Below are positions 8,452 through 16,754 of a stretch of DNA of 64,000 bases, in pieces. Each line of letters starts with the position of its first letter. The first letter of the stretch is position 1. Made by a program: the position numbers and the translations under genes. Under the pieces are notes generated by a model. It was not told the origin of the DNA. It saw only the letters and a program-made list of their open reading frames with translations, and did no database searches. This DNA is from Schauerella fraxinea (GTDB taxonomy: Bacteria; Pseudomonadota; Gammaproteobacteria; Burkholderiales; Burkholderiaceae_B): positions 558,001-622,000 of the forward strand of contig JAVDKK010000001.1 of assembly GCA_030849945.1 (NCBI GenBank), read 5' to 3'.

Positions 8452-9708
8452 TCAAGCGGCAGCAATCGCTGGTTGCCGCGCACGGCCCGCATAAAACAGC
8501 GCTGCCGCGGTCACCTGCACCGCAGCCGCCACAACAAATACCAGATAAGGCGAGACCGCGGCCGCCTGCAGGCTGCGCAGCATGCCGAACACGGCCGGTG
8601 CAAACGCGTACGTGCCCTGCGATATCGCCACGATCAGCGGCACCACGCGAGCCACGTCGGCCCGCTCGAATTCGGCCTGCGCGATCAGCGGCGGCAACGA
8701 CGTCGCATTGCCGATTCCGGAACCAAACAACACGATGCCCAACCATAGCAACGCCGGATGGCCGCCCGCCATCATCAACACGATCGAGCCCACGATCTGA
8801 ATGGCGTACGCCGTCACCGCCACCAAGCGCCGGTCCACGCCGGGCGCCAACAGCTTGCCCACGGCATATCGGCCGCCGACCGCGCATAAGGTCGCCAAGG
8901 CCATCGCCCATCCGGCCGCCCGCTCACCCACTTGCGGCACCAGGATGGAAAAGAGATGCGCAATCAAACCGATCTGGGCAAACAAACCCAGCGCCATGCC
9001 GGCCGCCAAAGTGATGAAACGACGGTCGGCCGAAGCGCGAGTGAACGGCGCCCGCTTGACCGTTGCCGCGCCACTAGGTGCTGCTCCAGCGGCAGCGAGC
9101 GCCACGCCATCCGCCTGCTGCCCCCGCTGTTCAGGCGTATAGCGAAACACGAACCGCGCCAGTAGCGCCATGGCAATCGTCATCACGATGCCCACAAGCG
9201 CTGCGGCCCACGCAAAGCCGAACTGCGCGATCAGTCCCACCCACAGCGGCGACATCACGATGCCGCCCACGCTCGCGCCGTTGTAGGCCATGCCAAGTGC
9301 CGCAGGGCGCTTGACCACGAACCACGGCGCAATCAACGCGTTGACGGCAGCGGCGCCCAGCGCGACCCAGCCCGCGCCGCTCACGGCCGCCGCGAGCAAG
9401 AGTTGCACGGGGGTAGCCGCCACCGCCCAGCCATACACGCCGACGGCTGTCGCGAGCGCACCGGCGAAGGTGGTGGCCGCCACGCCCCATCGGCGATACG
9501 CCTTCGGCAGATTGGCGACCACAAAGGCGCCAAGCACAAAGTGCAAGGTGACCGCCCACGACACAAAGCCCACGCTCCATCCCGTGCGCTGCACGACGGC
9601 GTGCAGGAAAATCGGCGGCCCGTAGAAGCCCACGCCCCACCCAAACACGGCGAGCACGAACGTGGCGGCAAGAACCTTGTTGCCGAAAAAGGGTGTTGCT
9701 GTGGACAT
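8452..9708 (-). CDS. Major facilitator superfamily transporter
   Basis: A 418-residue membrane protein with about 12 predicted segments in two six-helix halves separated by a polar loop (roughly residues 195-225). The loop after helix 2 contains NLPKAYRRWG rather than a perfect MFS A-motif. Overall it resembles MFS carriers of the oxalate:formate or monocarboxylate type (GWSVGFVSWAVTLHFVLGA). Substrate not identifiable. It is transcribed divergently from an ArsR-type regulator whose start lies 77 bp away, so that regulator may control it. Confidence 0.87.
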   Translation of the reverse strand: MSTATPFFGNKVLAATFVLAVFGWGVGFYGPPIFLHAVVQRTGWSVGFVSWAVTLHFVLGAFVVANLPKAYRRWGVAATTFAGALATAVGVYGWAVAATPVQLLLAAAVSGAGWVALGAAAVNALIAPWFVVKRPAALGMAYNGASVGGIVMSPLWVGLIAQFGFAWAAALVGIVMTIAMALLARFVFRYTPEQRGQQADGVALAAAGAAPSGAATVKRAPFTRASADRRFITLAAGMALGLFAQIGLIAHLFSILVPQVGERAAGWAMALATLCAVGGRYAVGKLLAPGVDRRLVAVTAYAIQIVGSIVLMMAGGHPALLWLGIVLFGSGIGNATSLPPLIAQAEFERADVARVVPLIVAISQGTYAFAPAVFGMLRSLQAAAVSPYLVFVVAAAVQVTAAALFYAGRARQPAIAAA

Positions 9709-9785
9709 CGTGCGCGTCTCTGGAAATGGATCGTGGATCGCAGTATCCTGGGTTTTTACGCCAACACTTCGGGTTTGAGCGAATC

Positions 9786-10487
9786 ATGGATGCACACCGT
9801 ACCGATCTCGACGTCGCGGCCATTGCCGCCGCCATCGGCGACCCCGCCCGCGCGCAGATGCTGTGCAGTCTGCTTGACGGCTGCGCACGCACCGCCACCG
9901 AACTCGCCGCATTGGCCGACGTGGGTGCATCTACCGCCAGCGGGCATTTTGCGCGGCTGCGCGAACAAGGTCTGGTCGAGATCGCCGTGCAGGGCAAGCA
10001 TCGCTACTACCGCCTGGCCAATGACGATGTCGCCGCCGCGCTGGAAGCATTGCTCGTGGTGGCGGGCGTCAAGGGCAAGCCTTTCAAGCCCAGCACGCCT
10101 ACGGATATGTGCCATGCCCGCACCTGCTACGACCACATGGCCGGCGAGATCGGCGTAGGCATTCACGACCGGCTGATCGCCAAGCGCTTCCTCGCGAAAC
10201 AGGATCAGGATTACGTGCTCACCCCATCGGGCGAGGCGTTCATGCAGGAAATCGGTCTCGACATTGAGACGGCGCAAAACAAGCGGCGCAGTTTCGCCAA
10301 GCCCTGCATGGATTGGAGCGCCCGGCGACCGCATCTGGGCGGTGCGTTGGGTGCGGCACTGCTCACGCATGTGCTGCACCATGGGTGGGTGGAGAAGGAT
10401 CTCGATTCACGCGTGTTGCGCGTCACGCCCAAAGGCAGCAAGCCGCTGGAAAAACTTTTCGGACTGCCTGCTCGCCGCATGGCCTAG
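9786..10487 (+). CDS. ArsR-type helix-turn-helix regulator
   Basis: A 233-residue protein, about twice as long as a minimal ArsR repressor. The N-terminal winged helix covers roughly residues 8-85, with ATELAALADVGASTASGHFA as recognition region and HRYYRLA as the wing. The C-terminal part has a conserved MCHARTCYDHMAGEIGV segment and a second Cys region (KPCMDW), so metal or thiol sensing is possible but unproven. The ATG at 9786 is chosen because the HTH begins right after it. Divergent from the MFS transporter, which it probably represses. Confidence 0.85.
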   Translation: MDAHRTDLDVAAIAAAIGDPARAQMLCSLLDGCARTATELAALADVGASTASGHFARLREQGLVEIAVQGKHRYYRLANDDVAAALEALLVVAGVKGKPFKPSTPTDMCHARTCYDHMAGEIGVGIHDRLIAKRFLAKQDQDYVLTPSGEAFMQEIGLDIETAQNKRRSFAKPCMDWSARRPHLGGALGAALLTHVLHHGWVEKDLDSRVLRVTPKGSKPLEKLFGLPARRMA

Positions 10488-10529
10488 ACTGTCGGGCGTT
10501 TCATTTGTCGCCCTTGGAGTCTGACGTTC

Positions 10530-12161
10530 ATGCTGCCCGTTCCCGGAGATGTATTTGCCGTTTTCAACGATCGCATGCAGGCGTACGTGGCCATGCAAGT
10601 CACGCACGTGCGCTGCGAAAACAAAAGCACGCAGGCTGCGGTACTGGTGTTGAGCCCCACCTTCGATGCGTTGCCTCGCGCGGCGCAGCTGGCGGACATG
10701 CAGCCCGCGCGCTTCGACTTCTACTTCTGGAACGATCGTCTTCAACATGTCTGGGCGTCCGCCGATGTGCCCCGCGGCTATACCCACGTCGGCCACACAC
10801 GGCCCTTGATCGAAGATGAAACGAACGCGTATGCCCAGTGGCCAGATGGCGGCCTGTTCGATAACCAACGCCGCTGGAATACCATCCCCCAAGCCGATCG
10901 CGACCGCTTCAATCAGGCGGCAGCCGACGACGACGAAACGGTCGTGCTGGAAACCCCGCACGGCATGAAGATCCGGCGCTCGTCCACCCGCCTCTTTACC
11001 GAAGATGTGAAGGTCATCCCCAACCTGGCCACGTTCGACGACTTGCCCACGCTGACCTCCGTGCATGTGGTGGAGCCCATCGACGGCCTGATCGATTTCA
11101 TCCGGCGCCGCCCCTTCATCCACGAAGCCGGCATCCGCAACCATGGTTTGCACACGATCGACGTGCGCGACACCCACCTCACGCGTTTCATTATCGACGT
11201 GACGGGGGTGCGGGACTTGTATGTGAACGACGCGATGGAGATGCTGTCGCTCGTGGGTACGGCTGATCCTGCCTTGACCATTCACCAGGCAGCGAACGGC
11301 CGGTGGCTCTCGCTCAATGCCAACGATGTGCCGCTGGTGTGGTCGGGCCTGGATGCGTTAAGCAGCCTGCTGCTGGGCAAGGTTCGCGAGGTGGATGCAG
11401 CTGCCATCGCCCAACGATTTCCGGCGCTGCATGAGCTGCGCATCTGGGGTGCGCCCGCCGTGTTGCAGCAGGTGCACGCCTTGAGCACACTCGGCAAACT
11501 TCGCACCCTTACCTTGAGCGATGTGTTCGGCTACGAGGCCGCCGCCTTCCCGCCCCCCGACGCATGGCCGCACCTGGGCCAGCTCTGGCTCACGAGCCTG
11601 CCGGCCGATGTGGCAGCGGCAGTGAAGAAAGCCTACAAGCCGGCCGTACGCGGCGGCTTGGACCTCGCGGTGCGCCAACCGCGCAAGCCCGAGTGGCTGG
11701 CTGAAAATCTCGACAATCCCTTTCGCGACTGGGACGGCATGGATCAGATCACACCGGCGCAGGCAAAAAAGGCGGCCGACCTGTATCGCAAGGCCCGCGC
11801 AGCTGCCATCAAGATCGCAGCAGAAACGCCCGGCTCGCAGGCCAGCGTGAATGCCGCAGACGGCGACGCGGCCTGGGCGACACCTGTGGCCGCAGACTTG
11901 ACGACACAGCCGGCGGCACCATTGGAAGCAGACGTGGCAGCGGCATTGGTGCCGGTCGTGACGACCTACACCCAAGGCTTCAATGCGCTCGATCGCCGTG
12001 CCGGATTTATCGAGACCGTCGAACGCGAGGCGATCTTCGAAGCGTTGATGGGCATCATCGATGCGGTCGATGAAAAACGCGTCGCGCTGTTCGGACCCGA
12101 CACGATCCCCGTCAATCGCGATGCCATCCTGGCCGCCATGGATGAGGTTCGCGACTTCTGA
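10530..12161 (+). CDS. Unrecognised 543-residue protein with Imm26-like start and leucine-rich middle
   Basis: I do not recognise the whole protein. The first 45 residues (PVPGDVFAVFNDRMQAYVAM...) resemble the Imm26-type immunity fold, which starts with a similar GDVFAVPL strand. Residues about 225-370 contain irregular leucine-rich stretches (FPALHELRIWG, STLGKLRTLTLSD, WPHLGQLWLTSLP). Residues about 385-435 carry an Ala/Lys-rich helix, and the tail (ALDRRAGFIETVEREAIFEAL) looks like a helical regulatory module seen with leucine-rich-repeat proteins. No signal peptide or membrane segment is visible. TTGGAG 10 bases before the ATG is the ribosome binding site. It stands alone, 42 bp after the ArsR gene, and ends at a tandem repeat array. 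Confidence 0.75.
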   Translation: MLPVPGDVFAVFNDRMQAYVAMQVTHVRCENKSTQAAVLVLSPTFDALPRAAQLADMQPARFDFYFWNDRLQHVWASADVPRGYTHVGHTRPLIEDETNAYAQWPDGGLFDNQRRWNTIPQADRDRFNQAAADDDETVVLETPHGMKIRRSSTRLFTEDVKVIPNLATFDDLPTLTSVHVVEPIDGLIDFIRRRPFIHEAGIRNHGLHTIDVRDTHLTRFIIDVTGVRDLYVNDAMEMLSLVGTADPALTIHQAANGRWLSLNANDVPLVWSGLDALSSLLLGKVREVDAAAIAQRFPALHELRIWGAPAVLQQVHALSTLGKLRTLTLSDVFGYEAAAFPPPDAWPHLGQLWLTSLPADVAAAVKKAYKPAVRGGLDLAVRQPRKPEWLAENLDNPFRDWDGMDQITPAQAKKAADLYRKARAAAIKIAAETPGSQASVNAADGDAAWATPVAADLTTQPAAPLEADVAAALVPVVTTYTQGFNALDRRAGFIETVEREAIFEALMGIIDAVDEKRVALFGPDTIPVNRDAILAAMDEVRDF

Positions 12162-12190
12162 CGGCGCAATGCCTCGGCGCAGATACGTAA

Positions 12191-12340
12191 ACCGTGCTGC
12201 GGTGTAAACCGCAGGCGCGGGACCATACTGCGGCGGATACCGCAGGCGCGGGACCATACTGCGGCGGATACCGCAGGCGCGGGACCGTGCTGCGGCGGAT
12301 ACCGCAGGCGCGGGACCGTGCTGCGGCGGACACCGCAGGC
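12191..12340. repeat. 31-bp tandem repeat array (four full copies plus a partial)
   Basis: Units start at 12191, 12222, 12253, 12284 and 12315 (the last is cut off at 12340). Each is 31 bases and contains the self-complementary stem CTGCGG...CCGCAG followed by GCGCGGGACC. Copies differ mainly at ATA/GTG after ACC and in the stem loop. The array fills the gap between two convergent genes, so transcripts from either side would carry a row of short hairpins. There are no variable spacers, so it is not a CRISPR array. Confidence 0.9.
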
Positions 12341-12346
12341 ATGCCG

Positions 12347-13255
12347 TCAGTTACGGCGCATGAACCGGCCGCCGAGCTGGTTGACCAGCAACCCGAGCAG
12401 CACGATGGCCGCGCCGACCCATTGAATCGTGAGCAGGTGTTCGTCGAACGCCCATGCGGCTGCGGTCAGGCCAACCACCGGCACCAATAGCGAAAACGGA
12501 GCAACGCGACCGGCGGCGTGACGCATCAGCAAGCGCGTCCAGAGCGAATACGCCAGGATCGTCGCCAGCAGCGCCAGATAAAGCGCCGACAGGAACGCCG
12601 GCCAACCGATGTTCACTACGGATGACCATGCCACGTCCGCACCGTCCATTGCGATGGCGGCGAGCACGAACGGCACGATCGGCGCGGCGCTGCTCCAGAT
12701 GATGAACGACACGGGGTCATAGCCCGGCGCCGCGCGGCTGGCGATGCGCACGATCAGGTTCGACGTCGCCCACATGAAGGCGGCGCACAACGTGAGCACG
12801 AAACCGATCATCGTCATGGCCGCCGGCCCTTGACCGCTTGCGGATGCAATGACGGCAAGCCCGGTGGCGGCCACGATCAGCCCCAGCCAGTGGTGCGCGC
12901 GTGCCGGCTCACGCAACAGTCCGGCCGCAAGCATCAGCGTGAAGAACGCCTGCGTTTGGATCACCAGCGACGCCATTCCGGCCGGCATCCCCAGATGAAT
13001 CGCCGTAAACAGAAACCCGAACTGCCCCACCCCCTGCGCCAGGCCGTACACCAACACCAGCCGCCACGGCACGCTGGGGCGTTTGACGAAGAGCATGAAA
13101 GGCAGACTGGCCAAAGCAAACCGCAACGCCCCCAGCATCATCGGGCTCAAGGTTTGCAGGCCGATTTTCATCACCACGAAGTTCATGCCCCAGACGAGCA
13201 CGACAACCAGCGCGCACAGATAGTCGCGAGCGGTAAAGGGGTGTGAAGCGTTCAT
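12347..13255 (-). CDS. EamA/DMT-family permease
   Basis: A 302-residue protein with ten hydrophobic segments arranged as two EamA repeats (about residues 10-140 and 155-290). Typical features are the start YLCALVVVLVWGMNFVVMKIG, the GLAQGVGQFGFLFTAI segment and VAPFSLLVPVVGLTAAAWAF in the second half. EamA proteins export or import amino acids and related metabolites; this subtype resembles the O-acetylserine/cysteine exporter-like group. The ATG at 13255 is preferred because hydrophobic sequence begins there; the longer frame adds a Cys-rich, non-family extension. Convergent with the 543-residue protein gene across the tandem repeats. Confidence 0.88.
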   Translation of the reverse strand: MNASHPFTARDYLCALVVVLVWGMNFVVMKIGLQTLSPMMLGALRFALASLPFMLFVKRPSVPWRLVLVYGLAQGVGQFGFLFTAIHLGMPAGMASLVIQTQAFFTLMLAAGLLREPARAHHWLGLIVAATGLAVIASASGQGPAAMTMIGFVLTLCAAFMWATSNLIVRIASRAAPGYDPVSFIIWSSAAPIVPFVLAAIAMDGADVAWSSVVNIGWPAFLSALYLALLATILAYSLWTRLLMRHAAGRVAPFSLLVPVVGLTAAAWAFDEHLLTIQWVGAAIVLLGLLVNQLGGRFMRRN

Positions 13256-13654
13256 GACAGATGGCCTGAAAAGAAAAACAGCGTCCCGCCACGCAGGAGA
13301 AAACGGCGTACCGACCCACAGGTAACAACAGCGTCCAGTCCCGATGTGTGCAGGGTGCGCCATGACGAATGCCCGGCAGTATGCGCGCACCGCGCCGAGA
13401 ACACTTCGTCACTTAGCTAAATGTGAATGCGAGCTGCGCATGGTGATGCAGGCGGGCGCCGCTCCCACAGGCGAACGCCTCTCGCACCGACATCGCATCG
13501 ACATCGCTTTGACCTCGCCCGAACGAGCCCGAACGAGTCCGCAGCCGCCAACGCTCGCCATCGATCACGCCCCATTGTTGCGCCAATCAGGCATGATGGC
13601 TTGTCAACGCCGTCTCTCACAGCAAGGACGCCGCGCCACCTCACCAAGGACATC
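13256..13654. other. Gene-free 399-bp divergent region between EamA and SDR genes
   Basis: This stretch should hold the promoters of the EamA permease (leftward) and the SDR gene (rightward). Visible items are the short palindrome TTAGCTAA at 13413-13420 in a locally AT-rich patch, and a tandem CCCGAACGAG duplication at 13518-13537. I see no clear promoter pair and no supported coding frame. Confidence 0.4.
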
Positions 13655-14581
13655 ATGCCCGCCTGGACACGCAACGATATGCCCTCCCAAGCTGGGCAAC
13701 GCGCCATCATTACCGGCGCCACTGGCGGCCTGGGTTTCGAGGCCGCGCTTGCGTTGGCGCAAGCGGGCGGTGCAGTGGTACTGGCCGCGCGCGATCCCGC
13801 CAAGGGCGCCGATGCGTTGGCGCGTCTGCGTGCGGCCTGTCCCGGCGCCGACGCTCACTTTGCTCGGCTCGACCTCGCCAGTCTCGCCTCGGTTCGCGCC
13901 TTCGCTCAAACCGAGATCGATCGGGGTCGGCCGTTGGATCTGTTGATCAACAACGCCGGCGTGATGGCGCTGCCCACGCGCCGGGTCACCGAAGACGGCT
14001 TCGAGATGCAGTTGGGCACGAACTATCTCGGCCACGTTGCACTCACCGCCGCCTTGCTACCGGCCTTGCGCGCGGCGCCGGCGCCGCGCGTCGTCTCCTT
14101 GAGCAGCCTGGCGCACCGCGCCGCACACATCAAGGAGCGCGATCTGCAGGCCGCCAAGCGCTACACCCCTTGGGGCGCATATGGGCAGTCCAAGCTGGCG
14201 ATGCTGATGTTTGCGCTCACGCTGGAACGCCAAAGTGCCGCACATGGGTGGGGGATTGCCAGCAATGCCGCACACCCCGGCCTGGCGACCACCGACCTTT
14301 TCACCAGCGGGCCGGGCCGCCGAGGAATCGGCAACCGGCTGATGCAGCGTGCACTGCCTTTTTTCGGCCACGACGCGGCCAGCGGCGTGCTCCCGGTGTT
14401 GTATGCCGCGACCGCCCCGCAAGCGGCCGGGGGTGGCGGTTACTACGGGCCGGCGGGGTTGTTCGAAATCAAGGGGCCGCCCGCCAAAGCCCGCGTGGCC
14501 TCGGCGGCAGCCGACACCGCCGCGGGCGCGCGCCTGTGGCGTCAGGCCACTGCGCTCACCGGCGCGATCTGGCCGGATTGA
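13655..14581 (+). CDS. Short-chain dehydrogenase/reductase (retinol-dehydrogenase-like)
   Basis: A 308-residue SDR enzyme. The nucleotide-binding motif TGATGGLGFE is at about residues 20-29, NNAG follows the fourth strand, and the catalytic YxxxK is YGQSK. The length and the C-terminal extension (GPAGLFEIKGPPAKARV) match the retinol-dehydrogenase / protochlorophyllide-reductase-like branch, which works on NADP(H). The ATG at 13655 with AAGGA just upstream is preferred over longer frames. It precedes the MarR regulator by 94 bp, but that gap contains a separate operator and promoter, so a role in nicotinate metabolism is not indicated. Confidence 0.85.
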   Translation: MPAWTRNDMPSQAGQRAIITGATGGLGFEAALALAQAGGAVVLAARDPAKGADALARLRAACPGADAHFARLDLASLASVRAFAQTEIDRGRPLDLLINNAGVMALPTRRVTEDGFEMQLGTNYLGHVALTAALLPALRAAPAPRVVSLSSLAHRAAHIKERDLQAAKRYTPWGAYGQSKLAMLMFALTLERQSAAHGWGIASNAAHPGLATTDLFTSGPGRRGIGNRLMQRALPFFGHDAASGVLPVLYAATAPQAAGGGGYYGPAGLFEIKGPPAKARVASAAADTAAGARLWRQATALTGAIWPD

Positions 14582-14607
14582 ATGACAGCAGGCCGCCCGC
14601 GCCACGA

Positions 14608-14640
14608 TTCAAGTGTGTACGTCACATCAACCGCTATACT
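14608..14640 (+). promoter_or_regulatory. Promoter and NicR-type operator of the MarR gene
   Basis: TTCAAGTGTGTACGTCA (14608-14624) matches the operator found at the other nic promoters, in a diverged form. TATACT at 14635-14640 is a good -10 element 36 bases before the start codon. The layout suggests autoregulation by the MarR protein. Confidence 0.5.
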
Positions 14641-14675
14641 GAACCGATCGCGGATGCCGGCTCTTACTCACTGCC

Positions 14676-15179
14676 ATGCCGAAAAATAAAACTTCTTCTG
14701 CGTCCGGCACACCGGACTACCAATTTTCCGAGCAGGTCGGCCATCTATTGCGGCGCGCGTATCAGCGCCATGTGGCACTGTTTCAGCAAACAATTCCCGA
14801 CTCGCAACTCACCGCCGCGCAATTCGTGGCGCTCTGCGCCGTGCGCGACAATGGCGCCTCGTCGTTGAGTGACATCGTGCGCGTCACCGCCATCGACCAG
14901 GCCACGGTTCGCGGCGTGATCGAACGGTTGAAGTCGCGCGCACTGCTCGCGGTGTCGCACGACCCCGCCGATCGCCGTAAAGTGCTGGTGACGCTCACGC
15001 CGGCCGGACGCCGCGTGATCGACGACGTCGTTCCGTTTGCGCACGACATCACCGAAGCCACGTTCGGCAATCTGAACCCCGCCGAGCGCGTCGCCATCGT
15101 TTACCTGCTGCGCAAGATGAGCGGCGCGGACGATCTCGCCGCCTCGCGTCACGACGGCGACACTGGCGAAGACGCGTAA
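14676..15179 (+). CDS. nicR: MarR-family repressor, probable NicR/BpsR of the nic genes
   Basis: A 167-residue MarR protein with the winged helix at about residues 50-115: TVRGVIERLKSRAL is the recognition helix and DPADRRKVLVTLT the wing with the conserved DxRxxxV pattern. It is the only MarR gene near the nicotinate degradation cluster, and nic clusters of Pseudomonas and Bordetella are controlled by a MarR repressor (NicR, BpsR) released by 6-hydroxynicotinate. Here the same 14-bp near-palindrome occurs before this gene, before the ABC transporter and on both sides of the nicC-nicE promoter region. The name is inferred from family and context. In Bordetella the homologue also affects biofilm polysaccharide genes; no such genes are in this window. 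Confidence 0.8.
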   Translation: MPKNKTSSASGTPDYQFSEQVGHLLRRAYQRHVALFQQTIPDSQLTAAQFVALCAVRDNGASSLSDIVRVTAIDQATVRGVIERLKSRALLAVSHDPADRRKVLVTLTPAGRRVIDDVVPFAHDITEATFGNLNPAERVAIVYLLRKMSGADDLAASRHDGDTGEDA

Positions 15180-15209
15180 TTCCAACCTAGGGAAAACACT
15201 GAGCAAATA

Positions 15210-15223
15210 GAGTGTAAACGCTC
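15210..15223 (+). promoter_or_regulatory. NicR-type operator, distal site
   Basis: GAGTGTAAACGCTC is an imperfect palindrome matching the GAGTGTGTACACTC consensus at 10 of 14 positions. It lies 31 bases after the MarR stop and about 190 bases from the proximal operator, a spacing that would permit looping. Confidence 0.55.
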
Positions 15224-15383
15224 TTTTTACTGCTCAATTCCCGATGGTATCTGGCCCGCACCCGTGCACACCCCTGGTATCGAACATCACCAGTAAGCCA
15301 CTGATTTAACGCCGTTTAGGGTATTCCCCAACCTCGTTAACGAGGCATGGCGCATCGCAGCATGCATCCACGGGTTGCCCCTA

Positions 15384-15418
15384 TTCCCATCGATAAATTG
15401 AGTGTGTACACTTTATCG
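15384..15418 (+). promoter_or_regulatory. ABC-transporter promoter with overlapping NicR-type operator
   Basis: TTCCCA (15384-15389) and TACACT (15407-15412) are separated by 17 bases. The operator GAGTGTGTACACTT (15400-15413) covers the -10. The 20-base string AAATTGAGTGTGTACACTTT (15395-15414) recurs exactly, inverted, at 25341-25360 before nicC. CGATAAA and TTTATCG flank it as outer arms. Confidence 0.65.
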
Positions 15419-15485
15419 AAAATCAGCTTCGCACTCAGCCGGGCGACCGGTCGTGGTGACATGCAACAACGTCCAAGGGGAATTC

Positions 15486-16694
15486 ATGAACGGCCGCATT
15501 CGCTTCACCCTATTGCTGTCCGCCGTCATCGCAGCGATGCCGCTGTCGAGCGCGACAGCACAAAACGCCACGATCAAAATCGGTGAGATCAACAGCTACA
15601 AAGCGCAGCCCGCGTTTCTGGGCCCTTACCGCAAAGGCATGCAGCTGGCGCTGGATGAGATCAACGAAGCGGGAGGTGTGAACGGCAAGAAGCTCGAACT
15701 CATTATCCGAGACGACAACGCCACGCCGGGAGATGCCGTGCGCGCCGCCGAGGAGCTGATCTCACGCGAACGCGTGGATATGTTGACCGGATCGTTCCTC
15801 TCGCATATCGGCCTGGCACTCACGGATTACGCCAAGGAAAAGAAAGTCTTCTTCTTGGCGAGCGAACCGCTCACCGACAAGATCACCTGGGAAAACGGCA
15901 ACCGCTACACGTTCCGCCTGCGCACCTCGACCTACATGCAGGTCGCCATGCTGGTGCCTGAAGCCCTGAAGATGAAGAAGAAGCGTTGGGCCCTCGTGTA
16001 TCCCAACTATGAATACGGCCAATCCGCCGTCTCGACCTTCAAGACCTTGATGAAGGCCGCTCAGCCCGACGTCGAGTTCGTGTCCGAGCAAGCCTCGCCG
16101 CTGGGCAAGGTCGATGCGGGCAGCGTGGTGCAGGCGCTGGAAGACAGCAAGCCCGACGCGATCTTCAACGTGCTGTTTGCCGCCGACGTCACCAAGTTCG
16201 TGCGCGAAGGCACCACCCGGGGTCTCTTCAAGGATCGGCCGGTCGTGAGCGTGCTCACCGGCGAACCCGAGTACCTCGACACCTTCCGCGACGAAGTGCC
16301 CGAAGGATGGGTCGTCACCGGCTATCCGTGGCAAACCATCGAAACGCCCGAGCACCAGGCCTTCCTGAAAAGTTATCAGGCCGCCTTCAAAGAATATCCC
16401 CGCCTGGGCTCGGTTGTCGGCTATAGCGCCATCAAGTCGCTGGCCGAAGGCATCAAACGCGCCGGCTCCACCGATACCGAAGCGATGATCAAGGCCTTCC
16501 AGGGGCTGAAGCTGACCATTCCGTTCGGCCCCATCGAGTATCGTGCGCTGGATCACCAGTCCACGATGGGCGCCTACGTCGGCAAGCTGGGCCTGAAGGA
16601 CGGCAAGGGCGTGATGGTCGACTATCGTTATATACCCGGCAACGAAGCGCTGCCCTCCGACGACGTCGTGCGTACGCTGCGCAAAGCCGACTGA
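15486..16694 (+). CDS. ABC transporter solute-binding protein (LivK/branched-chain amino acid type), likely nicotinate-related
   Basis: A 402-residue periplasmic protein: signal peptide at residues 1-26 ending ATAQ, then the LivK-type core (IKIGEINSYKAQPAFLGPYR, LALDEINEAGGVNGKKLELI, WALVYPNYEYGQSAVSTFK). AAGGGG lies 5 bases upstream of the ATG. It is the first gene of a complete ABC operon whose promoter shares a 20-base operator with nicC, so nicotinate, 6-hydroxynicotinate or a related pyridine acid is the best substrate guess. Characterised nic clusters of Pseudomonas use an MFS permease (NicT), which is absent here. Confidence 0.88.
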   Translation: MNGRIRFTLLLSAVIAAMPLSSATAQNATIKIGEINSYKAQPAFLGPYRKGMQLALDEINEAGGVNGKKLELIIRDDNATPGDAVRAAEELISRERVDMLTGSFLSHIGLALTDYAKEKKVFFLASEPLTDKITWENGNRYTFRLRTSTYMQVAMLVPEALKMKKKRWALVYPNYEYGQSAVSTFKTLMKAAQPDVEFVSEQASPLGKVDAGSVVQALEDSKPDAIFNVLFAADVTKFVREGTTRGLFKDRPVVSVLTGEPEYLDTFRDEVPEGWVVTGYPWQTIETPEHQAFLKSYQAAFKEYPRLGSVVGYSAIKSLAEGIKRAGSTDTEAMIKAFQGLKLTIPFGPIEYRALDHQSTMGAYVGKLGLKDGKGVMVDYRYIPGNEALPSDDVVRTLRKAD

Positions 16695-16754
16695 CCCCGC
16701 GATCGGGCCGCAGCAACCGCCGCGGCCTGACGACTCATTACGGATTCCGAGGTT

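Larger units (their letters stand above)
15180..15485 (+). other. 306-bp control region upstream of the ABC transporter operon
   Basis: No supported gene. It holds two NicR-type operators (15210-15223 and 15400-15413), the second on top of the predicted -10 element, and the ribosome binding site AAGGGG at 15475-15480 of the binding-protein gene. The 177 bases between the two operators are free of other obvious motifs. Confidence 0.6.

Noticed and set aside
12191..12340. CRISPR array
   Set aside because: The repeats abut without variable spacers and no cas gene is in the window.
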